Positions 1-8,119 of a DNA stretch of 64,000 nucleotides are shown here, piece after piece; the stretch's first letter is position 1, and each line of letters begins with the position of its first letter. Source of the DNA: JBAZAX01 sp041671765 (GTDB taxonomy: Bacteria > Babelota > Babeliae > Babelales > RVW-14); contig JBAZAX010000002.1 in NCBI GenBank assembly GCA_041671765.1, forward strand, positions 1-64,000, written 5' to 3'. Position numbers and translations under genes: made by a program. The notes under the pieces are model-generated. The model made no database searches and had not been told where the DNA came from. It saw only the letters and a list, made by a program, of their open reading frames with translations.

Positions 1-49
1 ACGAGTAATAACATTTTCAAAAATAAAAAATCCAATTGAAGGGAAATAA

Positions 50-1333
50 ATGAAATTTAAAAAAATACTGCAAGGCGTGCTAGCATCATACATGATAAGC
101 TCTTCAGTTTTTTGCGTTTTTGCACCATCAAATACTTTTCCGCCATATGATCCAAACGTAAGACTTCCAAAATGTCCAAACATGCGAATTCACCTGGGCG
201 CAACGGCAGAATATGGACAAAGTAACAGTGCACGTGATTATACTGGCGATAAGCACAACGTTTTGAATATTTATGACAAATATCAGGATGCTGCAACAAT
301 GTTCAAAAATCCTTCTGATAGCATAAAAGAAGCGGTAGCACTTGAGTACAATAATATGTATGCGGCATTTGGTGGACAACTTATAACTGCACCAATATCG
401 TTTGAAGGCGAATATCGCGAACTTGATTTAACATTATTTGGAAAATATACACTTAAAAACTTTATCGATGGCGACTTGGACCTAAGCGTGCATTTGCCCG
501 TAAGATGGCGCAAAATTGAAAACATTCAGTTTAAAGATTTATCTAAAATCGTCTTGCCAATGGTTCCATATTATTATCAACAAAATTATACAAAAAACTT
601 TGATGTATTTAACGCAAAAATGAAGGAATTGGGAAATATTGATTTCAGCGAATGCGATAAATCAGGAATAGGTGATTTAGTCGTAATGCTTGAATGGTTA
701 AGAAGTTTTAAACAGAACAAAGAGGCATTAAAAAATGTCGACATGTTTTTAAGAATTGGATTAAGTTGTCCAACAGCAGAAACAAAAGACATAGACAAAG
801 TTTTCAGCATGTCATTAGGAAATGATGGAGCTTGGGGTATGCCAATAGGATTTGGCCTGGGCCTTGATTTCAGTAATAAAATAAGAGCTGGTGGCGATGT
901 AGAATTTTTTATTTTATTCGATGAGACAAAAGAACGTAGATTGAAAACCGATCCCGATCAAACAGAATTTTTACTTTTAAATAAAGGCAGAGCAACTCTT
1001 GACTCAGGACTAACGTGGAAATTCAACATCTTTTTACAGGCATATCGTTTTTACAAGGGTCTTTCGCTTAAATTAGATTATGAATACATCAAACATGATG
1101 ATGATACTTTATATGAAAAGACAGACACATTTGATAGAACGGTTATCAATACCGCAAATAGCTTGAAAGAATGGAATACACATAATTTGATCTTTCAAGT
1201 AAATTTTGACTTCTTTATGTGGCAAAGCGTTTTAACCAGACCTCAATTGAGTTTATTCTACAAATATCCAATTACTGGTAAAAATATTATAAATATGGAC
1301 ACATTCGGCGGACAGCTTGGGTTTAATTTCTAA
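50..1333 (+). CDS. Secreted protein, probable outer-membrane beta-barrel
   Basis: The 427-residue product begins with a basic start and hydrophobic stretch (residues 1-26, ending near VFCVFAPS), which reads as a Sec signal peptide. The rest has no long hydrophobic helix. It is rich in alternating polar/aromatic strands, and the chain ends in GGQLGFNF, with the terminal Phe typical of outer-membrane barrels recognised by BamA. The start is supported by AAGGGA five bases upstream of the ATG. I do not recognise a named family. Porin or transporter is an inference from the C-terminus and the glycine/aromatic pattern. It stands alone, converging on the ankyrin gene across a perfect hairpin. Confidence 0.75.
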   Translation: MKFKKILQGVLASYMISSSVFCVFAPSNTFPPYDPNVRLPKCPNMRIHLGATAEYGQSNSARDYTGDKHNVLNIYDKYQDAATMFKNPSDSIKEAVALEYNNMYAAFGGQLITAPISFEGEYRELDLTLFGKYTLKNFIDGDLDLSVHLPVRWRKIENIQFKDLSKIVLPMVPYYYQQNYTKNFDVFNAKMKELGNIDFSECDKSGIGDLVVMLEWLRSFKQNKEALKNVDMFLRIGLSCPTAETKDIDKVFSMSLGNDGAWGMPIGFGLGLDFSNKIRAGGDVEFFILFDETKERRLKTDPDQTEFLLLNKGRATLDSGLTWKFNIFLQAYRFYKGLSLKLDYEYIKHDDDTLYEKTDTFDRTVINTANSLKEWNTHNLIFQVNFDFFMWQSVLTRPQLSLFYKYPITGKNIINMDTFGGQLGFNF

Positions 1334-1366
1334 AAATATATTAAAATCGATCTATTAAGTAGTTCA

Positions 1367-1409
1367 GATAAATAAAAGGGCTTATGAAACATAAGCCCTT
1401 TTATTTATC
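1367..1409. terminator. Bidirectional intrinsic terminator
   Basis: A perfect 20-bp inverted repeat (1367-1386 and 1390-1409) with a 3-base loop has a GGGCTTATG/CATAAGCCC core and A/T runs on both sides. It lies between two convergent genes, so it can stop transcription in both directions. Confidence 0.85.
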
Positions 1410-1442
1410 ATCTATGTATACAATATTTTAAAAGCGGAACCA

Positions 1443-1979
1443 TTATTTAGCAGTGGCGAAACGATAATATACAAGAAATTCTACCACTGCATTTGAATGA
1501 CCATTTTCTTCGGCTAAATGCATAGCCGTTTTGTTATCTAGATTCCTGGCAATAACAAATGCATCTCTAAGGTCTGCAGGGATGGCCTCTATTAATAATT
1601 TTGCAATCTTTACATCGCCACTTCGTAAAGCCAAGTGTAATGCCGTATTCCCATACTCATTTATAGCCATAACAAATGCAGGTCTTTGTTGCTCAGGCAC
1701 CGCCTCTAGCAATATTGATACTACTTCTATATTACTATATATCAGTGATGCCAAGTGCAATGATGTATTACCAAACTCGTTTGCAACAATAACCGTTGAC
1801 GGATCTGCCAATACCAAAACTTTTATCTCATCTAGACCATAACCTCTTGTGTTTACCTCCATTACTCCATAGTCTCTTATGGCCTGATGCAATTTGGAAT
1901 AATCAGGCCCTCCCATTCCATAAGCTACCGAGTTTATGCAGCCAAACACCAAAATCGCCAGTATTATTTTTTTTAACAT
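1443..1979 (-). CDS. Secreted ankyrin-repeat protein
   Basis: The product has 178 residues. Residues 1-21 form a signal peptide with a cysteine in LVFGC, so it could be a lipoprotein, although the lipobox is not canonical. Three ankyrin repeats follow. Each has the GNTSLHLA / GNTALHLA / NKTAMHLA turn-and-helix signature and a second helix such as VEVVSILLEA or VKIAKLLIEA. AGGAG eight bases before the ATG supports the start. Ankyrin repeats mediate protein-protein contacts. In intracellular bacteria, secreted ankyrin proteins often bind host factors, but no partner can be named here. It is a single-gene unit. Confidence 0.85.
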   Translation of the reverse strand: MLKKIILAILVFGCINSVAYGMGGPDYSKLHQAIRDYGVMEVNTRGYGLDEIKVLVLADPSTVIVANEFGNTSLHLASLIYSNIEVVSILLEAVPEQQRPAFVMAINEYGNTALHLALRSGDVKIAKLLIEAIPADLRDAFVIARNLDNKTAMHLAEENGHSNAVVEFLVYYRFATAK

Positions 1980-2132
1980 TGCAATGCTCCTATTTTCAAA
2001 AATATTAATCCTGCCTGAAATATACGATCCCTAAAATATGCGAGAGTTTAGTTGTAAAATCATATTTTATCAACCCAATTTATCAACCTAAAGCATTATT
2101 ATTTTATTATAGTAATTTTTATCACAAAAAGT

Positions 2133-2160
2133 TTGTCCCTGGCTCTTTTTGTGATATGAT
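2133..2160 (+). promoter_or_regulatory. Probable sigma70 promoter for the PBP gene
   Basis: TTGTCC (2133-2138), a 16-base spacer and TATGAT (2155-2160) lie about 50 bases upstream of the likely ATG of the penicillin-binding protein. Confidence 0.5.
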
Positions 2161-2188
2161 TATCTCTCGTTAAACAAGTTTTAGGTAT

Positions 2189-4126
2189 TTGGGGACAAAA
2201 AAGCAATTCATGCTAAAACGCATCACAATGAAACGCCTATTTATAATAGGTTTTGCATTTTTTACCGTTATCACTGGAATCTGCTTTTTCCTACTCGAGC
2301 GTGAGTGGGTTGACCTTTCCATGCTTGAGCTTTACTCAAGCACATCGGCATCAGTCATTCTTGATGATGAAGGCGTAGAATTCGCACGATTTGAATGTGA
2401 CAGACGCACTCCAATCCCTTTTGAAAAAATACCTACAATTCTAGTTCAAGCATTTATAGCAGCGGAAGATCATGACTTCTTCAATCACCCCGGAATATCT
2501 ATAAAAAGTATTATCCGGTCATTTTTAATAAACTTATATCATCATCGAATCGTTCAAGGCGCAAGCACTATCACACAACAACTTGCAAGACTCATGTATT
2601 TAACGTACGAACGAACTTTTTATCGCAAGTTTCAAGAACTATTTTTAGCATTACAACTTGAGCAACAGTTAAGTAAGCAACAAATTTTTGAACTCTATAT
2701 TAATAATATTTATTTCGGACGAGGAATTTATGGTGTTGAAGCAGCATGCAAACGATTTTGGAATAAACAACTTAGTGATATAACAATTGACGAAGCCGCA
2801 ACAATAGCGGCAGTTGCAAACTCTGCAAGAATATACTCACCTCTAAATTCGACAGAAAATTCACGCCGTCGTAGAAATATGATTCTTAGAAGCATGCTAA
2901 AACTAGGCTTTATAAGCCAAGATCAATTCGATAAATGCTCAAAAACAAAAGTAAAAATTGTAGATTACATGCCGGGAAGTCCAATAAAACTTTATATTCA
3001 GGAATGGGTTAGAGCCTGGGCAGAAAATAAATTTGGCAAAGAAGCACTATACAAAACACACCTCAAAATTAAGACTACCATCAATCCAGAAATGCAAAAC
3101 ATTGCAGAACAAGCTTATGCCCCAGTTATTTATGGCTTACAACAGCAACATGGAAATAAACTAAATGGTGGGGTAATATCGATTGAAGCAAGCACCGGAA
3201 AAATTAAAGTTTTGATAGGCGGAATGGATTTTAAAAAATCTCAGTTTAATCGAGCGCTTCAGGCAAAACGGCAAATGGGCTCATCATTTAAACCAATTTT
3301 ATACGCTTTTGCAATCTACAAGGGATACCAGCTTGATACTACATTTGTCGACGAACCGATCGAAATGACTATGCCCAACGGACAAACATGGACCCCAAAA
3401 AATTGGGATGGAAAATTTGATGGTCAAATGACTCTAGCCAAAGCACTCACTGATTCAAAAAATATTGTTGCTGTAAAACTTTATCTCGAAATATACAAAC
3501 ATTTCGATTGGATGCCGTGGATTAGAAAATTTGGAATAACAGCGGACGTCCCACCATACCCATCATCGGCGCTAGGAACGGCAGAGGTAACCCCTGATGA
3601 AAACTGTGCCGCTTTTAACGTGTTTGCAAACAATGGAGTTTATGTAAAACCTTATCTTATCGAGTGGGTTAAAAATGAACGTGGGGAAAAAATTTGGGAA
3701 AATGAACCTGAAAGCCATAAAGTGCTTGATTCCAAAATTAATTCAGTCATGATTTCAGCACTCAGCCAACGCATGATTTTGAACAAAAATTTTTTAGGCA
3801 AGAGCAACTGGTTTGAAGCAGATTCGATTGGTAAAAGCGGCACAACAAATGGCGCCATGTCTACTTGGTTTGTTGGCGCAACTCCTGAACTAACAACTGC
3901 CGTTTACATTGGTCGAGATGATAATAAACCAATGGGAGAGTCCGTTTTTGCAAGCAGAACAGCTTTTCCAATCTGGCTTGAAATAAATAAAAGAATCAAG
4001 TGCGATAAAAAACATTTCCGGCTCGATCCGACCCTGGAAGAAACCAATATCAACTGGAGAACAGGTGAATATTCAGTTGAACGCCCATATGTTGATCCTG
4101 ATATTATAAAAATTTTGAAGCATTAG
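2189..4126 (+). CDS. Class A penicillin-binding protein (glycosyltransferase/transpeptidase)
   Basis: This bifunctional peptidoglycan synthase polymerises lipid II and cross-links stem peptides on the outer face of the inner membrane. The frame opens with TTG at 2189. The ATG at 2210 is a more likely start, with GGGGA upstream; numbering below is from that ATG. Residues 10-29 are the membrane anchor. The GT51 domain carries AAEDHDFFNHPG with catalytic Glu86, QGASTITQQ and the FGRGIYG motif. The transpeptidase domain carries S358-S-F-K361 (SxxK), SKN (SxN) and KSGTTNG (KTG-type). Length is slightly short for PBP1A because there is little C-terminal extension. The gene shows that the cell makes peptidoglycan. 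It converges on mevalonate kinase with only 13 bases between. Confidence 0.93.
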   Translation: MGTKKQFMLKRITMKRLFIIGFAFFTVITGICFFLLEREWVDLSMLELYSSTSASVILDDEGVEFARFECDRRTPIPFEKIPTILVQAFIAAEDHDFFNHPGISIKSIIRSFLINLYHHRIVQGASTITQQLARLMYLTYERTFYRKFQELFLALQLEQQLSKQQIFELYINNIYFGRGIYGVEAACKRFWNKQLSDITIDEAATIAAVANSARIYSPLNSTENSRRRRNMILRSMLKLGFISQDQFDKCSKTKVKIVDYMPGSPIKLYIQEWVRAWAENKFGKEALYKTHLKIKTTINPEMQNIAEQAYAPVIYGLQQQHGNKLNGGVISIEASTGKIKVLIGGMDFKKSQFNRALQAKRQMGSSFKPILYAFAIYKGYQLDTTFVDEPIEMTMPNGQTWTPKNWDGKFDGQMTLAKALTDSKNIVAVKLYLEIYKHFDWMPWIRKFGITADVPPYPSSALGTAEVTPDENCAAFNVFANNGVYVKPYLIEWVKNERGEKIWENEPESHKVLDSKINSVMISALSQRMILNKNFLGKSNWFEADSIGKSGTTNGAMSTWFVGATPELTTAVYIGRDDNKPMGESVFASRTAFPIWLEINKRIKCDKKHFRLDPTLEETNINWRTGEYSVERPYVDPDIIKILKH

Positions 4127-4139
4127 AACGATGAAGCAA

Positions 4140-5288
4140 CTAATCCATGGATCCCAGCCTTCGCTTTGAAATAGCTTCGGCGGGCAGGCCTGGAACAAGT
4201 TCAGGATGACAGATCTCTAATCGAAAGCTACTTTTGGCATCCACATCACTTTTAGTAGCATCAATCTGCGTTTTTATAACAAAATATCCACGATCGTCAA
4301 AAAACGCAGCAATTTTTGACTGCAAGTCAATTTCAGGAGTAAGCGCAAAAACCAATCCCCCTCGACCGGTTCCGGTAAGTTTTGCACCCAACGCACCAAG
4401 TGCGAGAGCTTTATCAACAATTACATCAAGCTCCGGACACGAAACTCCAATCGCTTGTAACAGACTATGATTTTTGTTCATGCACACGCCAAGTTTTTCT
4501 AAATTATTACGCTCAAGTGCATCAATACCTAGATTAAAAATACTTTTATATTTATTAAATATTTCTTTGGTTTTATCCGGTTTTTTTTCAATAAAATCAC
4601 GCACAGCCAACACAACTTGTTTTGTATCTGTTTGCTTGCCACTATCGATAATTACAATCCTAATCGGGTTAGAAATTTGAATTTTTGAATAAGAAAAGGC
4701 GGGAGTAAATAGACCCGCTCGTGCCTGTACGTGTATCGAACCACCGCCCAGCGGGCGACGGGCAGCGTTTTGGGAAAATTTTATTACACCCCCAAAAACT
4801 GCCGCTGTATTATCAATGCCACTTGGAGTACCATGAACTGCAGATTCTCCAACGAATGCCGCTTGATTTATATTTTCGTCGCTCAAATTAAGTTTAAATT
4901 TAGAATTTATTGCACGAGCAAAAGATGTTGCCGCTGCAGCACTTGCGCCAATGCCACCACACGTTACAGGTAATGTACCCGTAAACGTTACAGTAAAATT
5001 TTTTTCTTTTATTTCAAAAAAATTCAGAATATTCTCGCACATGCACCTGTATTCAGCTTTTTTGCTGGAAATAAAACCAGGGGATTTCGGCCTGTTGTCA
5101 ATTAAAACTAAATGGTTATAAGAAGTTTTTTGAAAGTTATCTGGAGAGTTATCTTGAATTTCAGCGTAAGTTTTTAAATTAAGCGATGCGACAAGTGCAG
5201 GTAACCCATGCACAACAAAATGCTCACCCAGCAAAATGATTTTTCCATATCCAAAATTATGCGCTTTTTCCAAATTATCTAACTTCAT
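4140..5288 (-). CDS. mvk: Mevalonate kinase with two repeat-derived insertions
   Basis: This GHMP kinase phosphorylates mevalonate to 5-phosphomevalonate in isoprenoid synthesis. Motif 1 is GKIILLGEHFVVHG (residues 15-28). The ATP-binding motif is GGIGASAAAATS, a variant of GLGSSAA. GTPSGIDNTAAVFGG and the C-terminal KLTGTGRGG also fit. Its ATG overlaps the DUF35 stop (ATGA), so it is the last gene of the mevalonate operon. Two segments are foreign to the family. One is an Arg/Gly-rich insert just before the IRIVIIDSG strand, encoded around 4712-4767. The other is the last ~23 residues, from CHPELVPG to the stop, encoded by a palindromic element at 4141-4210. Both coding segments are GC-rich compared with the flanks. 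The insertions spare all catalytic motifs. Confidence 0.92.
   Translation of the reverse strand: MKLDNLEKAHNFGYGKIILLGEHFVVHGLPALVASLNLKTYAEIQDNSPDNFQKTSYNHLVLIDNRPKSPGFISSKKAEYRCMCENILNFFEIKEKNFTVTFTGTLPVTCGGIGASAAAATSFARAINSKFKLNLSDENINQAAFVGESAVHGTPSGIDNTAAVFGGVIKFSQNAARRPLGGGSIHVQARAGLFTPAFSYSKIQISNPIRIVIIDSGKQTDTKQVVLAVRDFIEKKPDKTKEIFNKYKSIFNLGIDALERNNLEKLGVCMNKNHSLLQAIGVSCPELDVIVDKALALGALGAKLTGTGRGGLVFALTPEIDLQSKIAAFFDDRGYFVIKTQIDATKSDVDAKSSFRLEICHPELVPGLPAEAISKRRLGSMD
4141..4210. repeat. Palindromic element (type II) with nested 36-bp element, at mvk 3' end
   Basis: The outer sequence TAATCCATGGATC...CTGGAAC..TTCAGGATGAC matches one arm of the element at 38250-38356. It is split at GGATC|CTG by a 36-bp GC-rich element (4154-4189, starts CCAGCCTTCGCT, ends GGCGGGCAGGC). 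That 36-bp element recurs at 21391-21426 with 33 of 36 bases identical. The unit supplies the last codons and part of the stop codon of mevalonate kinase. Confidence 0.85.
4712..4767. repeat. Degenerate palindromic element inside mvk
   Basis: Read on the minus strand, this GC-rich stretch contains TGGTTCGATACACGTACAGG followed by CACGAGCGGGTC. It resembles the type I core at 37221-37267 (TGGTTCGACAAGCTCACC then ACGAGCGGGTTC). It is preceded by a CCCGTCGCCCGC segment like the type III elements. It encodes an in-frame Arg/Gly-rich insert in mevalonate kinase. Exact ends are uncertain. Confidence 0.6.
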
Positions 5289-5683
5289 AAAGCAGGCACA
5301 AACTTCAAACCATATTCAATAATACCGTTATTGCCATGCGAATAAAATTTTCTGAATGTCGACTGCACGCGCATTCCAATCTTTAAGTCACAAAGACTAA
5401 CATCTGCAAGCGCAACTGTAATTTGTGGACCTTCGTCAAGCTGCACAATGCCAATACAATAAGTAGGCATATGTTTAAACTCCACACAAGAACTGGTAAT
5501 ATTGGTAAAAGAGATCAATTTACCAAATCCACTAAATTTGAAAGTTTTGAAATCTCTTGATCCACACGAACATAAAAAAGATTTTAAATAATAAGCTTTT
5601 TCACAAACGATACATTTTGTTCCCTCAAGAGTATATCTCTTGGGGTACTGCCTCCATCCGGGAATTGAACTTGAACTAAACAC
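5285..5683 (-). CDS. DUF35-type OB-fold/zinc-ribbon protein, thiolase-HMGCS partner
   Basis: The product has 132 residues. An N-terminal rubredoxin-like zinc ribbon (Cys24, Cys27, Cys38, Cys40) is followed by an OB-fold, as in DUF35 (acyl-CoA-associated) proteins. The second Cys pair is CxC rather than the usual CxxC. In archaea, a DUF35 protein bridges acetoacetyl-CoA thiolase and HMG-CoA synthase so that acetoacetyl-CoA is channelled. The gene lies directly between thiolase and mevalonate kinase and has the same role by inference. It starts with GTG at 5683, supported by a strong AAGGAG five bases upstream. Its TGA stop overlaps the next ATG by four bases. Confidence 0.85.
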   Translation of the reverse strand: MFSSSSIPGWRQYPKRYTLEGTKCIVCEKAYYLKSFLCSCGSRDFKTFKFSGFGKLISFTNITSSCVEFKHMPTYCIGIVQLDEGPQITVALADVSLCDLKIGMRVQSTFRKFYSHGNNGIIEYGLKFVPAL

Positions 5684-5692
5684 TACTTCTCC

Positions 5693-6847
5693 TTATTTTC
5701 GTTCAAAAATATGAACAACAGCCGTGGTTCCAATTCCACCAATATTGTGAGTAAGGCCATATTGAGCATTTTCTACCTGTCGTTGCCCACATCGACCCAA
5801 AAGCTGATTTACAACTTCAATCACCTGTGAAATTCCACTTGCCCCAACCGGATGTCCTTTTGCTTTAAGCCCACCGGAAGTGTTAACTGGCAACTCACCA
5901 GTAATTTGAGTTTTACCTTGTGCCGTTTCAAACCCAGCGGTACCTTGCTTAAAAAAACCCAGATCTTCAAGCGCTATAATTTCTGCCATACTAAACGCAT
6001 CGTGAATTTCTGCAACTCTAATATCGCGTTGCGTAATCCCCGCAATTTCAAAAGCTTTTTTACCGGCTATTTTTGTTGCTTTAAAACTTGTTATCTCTTC
6101 TCTGCTTGCAAGATCAAGTGTATCTGTCGCTTGAGTACTTGCAATTATATTAACACCGGTTTTGCCATATTTTTTTGCAAAATCATAACTCGAAATTATA
6201 ACTGCAGCAGCTCCATCGCTAATCGGTGCACAATCAAGTAAACGTAACGGGTCAGCAACAACGGGAGAATTAAAGTAATCGTCTAATGTTATTTTTTTGT
6301 TAAATTGAGCCATTGGATTTAATGCTGCATTATTATGATTTTTGATACTGACGGCAGCCAGTTCTTTACTAGTCAACCCATATTTTTGCATATAAAGACG
6401 TGTAACCATGGCAAAAAGTCCCGGAAATGTTGCCCCCGCAAAATGCTCTGATTGATAATCTCCGGCCCCCATCAAAGCCGATGTTGCCTGCGAAATTGCA
6501 ACATCACTCATTTTTTCAACACCAATCACCATTACAACATTTGCAGCACCCGAAAGTATTGCCTGAACTCCACATATAAGGGCAGAGCTCCCGGAGGCGC
6601 AAGCATTTTCCACTCTAACACTGGGAACATTTATTCCAAGCTGCTGCGCAACAATCGCACCCAAATGCGCCTGTCCGTTGAATTGTTGAGCAAGCATGTT
6701 CCCTACAAAAATCGACTCTATCTGCGCAGGAGCAATTCCTGCGTCATCAAGGGCCATGAATTGTGCTTGCGCAATTAAATCATGCAAACTTTTATCCCAC
6801 AATTCCGCAAATTTTGTGCATCCGACGCCAAGCACCGAAATTTTCAT
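5693..6847 (-). CDS. Archaeal-type acetyl-CoA C-acetyltransferase (thiolase)
   Basis: It condenses two acetyl-CoA to acetoacetyl-CoA, the first step of the mevalonate route. Residues are numbered from the ATG at 6847. The nucleophile is Cys83 in ENACASGSSAL, followed by the EIHDAF motif (His282) and GGLKAKGHPVGASG (His332). The C-terminal motif is HNIGGIGT instead of the CxGGGxG of degradative thiolases, which is the pattern of the archaeal thiolase subfamily. An in-frame GTG at 6856 is possible, but the AAGG signal is better placed for the ATG at 6847. HMG-CoA synthase ends about 13 bases upstream and DUF35 starts 9 bases downstream. Confidence 0.9.
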   Translation of the reverse strand: MKISVLGVGCTKFAELWDKSLHDLIAQAQFMALDDAGIAPAQIESIFVGNMLAQQFNGQAHLGAIVAQQLGINVPSVRVENACASGSSALICGVQAILSGAANVVMVIGVEKMSDVAISQATSALMGAGDYQSEHFAGATFPGLFAMVTRLYMQKYGLTSKELAAVSIKNHNNAALNPMAQFNKKITLDDYFNSPVVADPLRLLDCAPISDGAAAVIISSYDFAKKYGKTGVNIIASTQATDTLDLASREEITSFKATKIAGKKAFEIAGITQRDIRVAEIHDAFSMAEIIALEDLGFFKQGTAGFETAQGKTQITGELPVNTSGGLKAKGHPVGASGISQVIEVVNQLLGRCGQRQVENAQYGLTHNIGGIGTTAVVHIFERK

Positions 6848-6860
6848 CTCATGCACACCT

Positions 6861-7928
6861 TCACTTCATATCCTGATATAATAAATCAATATTTCTTCGA
6901 TATTCAGAGTATGTTAAATATTTTTTATAACTTAAATGACTTTTTAAATCATATCCTGGACCCACACCACTATTGATAAGCTTTTTTATATTCTGAGTAG
7001 TTTTTAAAATAAAAGCATCACAACCACTCCCACTTCCATAACTAACTAACAGTATTTTTTTATCAGGTTGTGCTTGATCAAGAACGGAACACAAACCTAA
7101 TAAAGAACTTGCACTGTAAGTATTTCCAATATCCTGCACGACAAACCCTGGATTGATTTGTTCTGATTTAAAACCTAAACTTTTTGCAACCATTAGCGGA
7201 AGTTTGCCGTTAGGTTGATGAAAAACAACATAATCAAATGCTTCCGGACCACAGGAATGTTTTTCAAAAATTTTTTTCACAATTGTACTGACGTGTTTTA
7301 AATATGCCGGCTCCGCGGTAAAACGTCCTGCATGTTCCGGATATTTTTGCATACTGCGACGCCAAAAATCAGGGGTATCTGATGCAATTGAAATTGTATC
7401 CTCAATATTTGCAATAATCTTAGAGTCATCTGTGCCAAGAATAAATGCAGCCGCACCGGCACCGGCACTATACTCAAGAATATCGCCAGGAGAGGCTTGA
7501 GCTGTATCAGTTCCTATTGCCATTCCGAATTTTGCAAAACCTGATTTTACCAGACCAAGACAAACGCCTAATGCCGCAGTACCTGCCTTGCATGCAAACT
7601 CCATATCTGCAGCCATGCAAAAACTATCTGCACCAATAGCTGCACCAACAATTGTTGCCGTTGGTTTTACTGCATATGGAGCACTTTCGCTACCAACGTA
7701 AATAGCATTAATTTCTTTAGAATTTAAACCACACTGTAAAAGAGAATTTTTTGCGGCATTAACTGCAAAAGTTACGGAGTCCTCGTCAATACCGGGAACA
7801 GATTTTTCTTCAATCAAGAGGCTAGATTTAATTTGATGAAAATTTTGTTGCCAAGCCTTGGCTATCTCTTCAGCCTTTATTCGATAGACCGGAATATAAA
7901 AACCATATCCGACAATTCCAACATTCAT
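6861..7928 (-). CDS. Hydroxymethylglutaryl-CoA synthase (archaeal type)
   Basis: It joins acetyl-CoA and acetoacetyl-CoA to give HMG-CoA. The start is the ATG at 7928, giving MNVGIVGYG, with AAAGAG eight bases upstream. The frame remains open for a further 28 codons to 8012, but that stretch lies in a repeat element and is not part of the enzyme. Catalytic residues are visible: Glu81 in GSESAPY, nucleophile Cys113 in EFACKAGT and His237 in FHQPNGK. The sequence fits the archaeal branch (initiation at MxVGIVGYG, about 350 residues) and not the 380-residue Gram-positive MvaS. It is the first gene of the four-gene run ending with mevalonate kinase. Confidence 0.92.
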   Translation of the reverse strand: MNVGIVGYGFYIPVYRIKAEEIAKAWQQNFHQIKSSLLIEEKSVPGIDEDSVTFAVNAAKNSLLQCGLNSKEINAIYVGSESAPYAVKPTATIVGAAIGADSFCMAADMEFACKAGTAALGVCLGLVKSGFAKFGMAIGTDTAQASPGDILEYSAGAGAAAFILGTDDSKIIANIEDTISIASDTPDFWRRSMQKYPEHAGRFTAEPAYLKHVSTIVKKIFEKHSCGPEAFDYVVFHQPNGKLPLMVAKSLGFKSEQINPGFVVQDIGNTYSASSLLGLCSVLDQAQPDKKILLVSYGSGSGCDAFILKTTQNIKKLINSGVGPGYDLKSHLSYKKYLTYSEYRRNIDLLYQDMK

Positions 7929-7947
7929 TATCAACTCTTTTTGTAAT

Positions 7948-8066
7948 CCTGCCTGTCCGCCACGTGTCGGCCATAGCCACCTGGGCGACGGCTGATAGCT
8001 CTTCGCGCTCATGGTGAGCCAGTCGAACCACGGCTGGGAACTTGATTCAGGATCAATGGATTAACA
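7948..8066. repeat. Composite palindromic repeat upstream of HMG-CoA synthase
   Basis: Three element types sit end to end. A type III-like stretch (CCTGCCTGTCCGCC... GGGCGACGG) starts at 7948. A type I-like stretch (CATGGTGAGCCAGTCGAACC) lies near 8010-8030. A type II-like arm (TTGATTCAGGATCAATGG) lies near 8042-8060. It fills most of the gap to the WD40 gene and keeps the HMG-CoA synthase frame open upstream of its true start. Confidence 0.75.
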
Positions 8067-8119
8067 AGTTCTTTAGGACACATTTGCGCATACTTGAGAA
8101 GTAAGTCTACCACCTTTTA

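Noticed and set aside
7929..8012. 28-codon N-terminal extension of HMG-CoA synthase
   Set aside because: It lies in repeat DNA, is unlike the family, and a good SD precedes the internal ATG at 7928.
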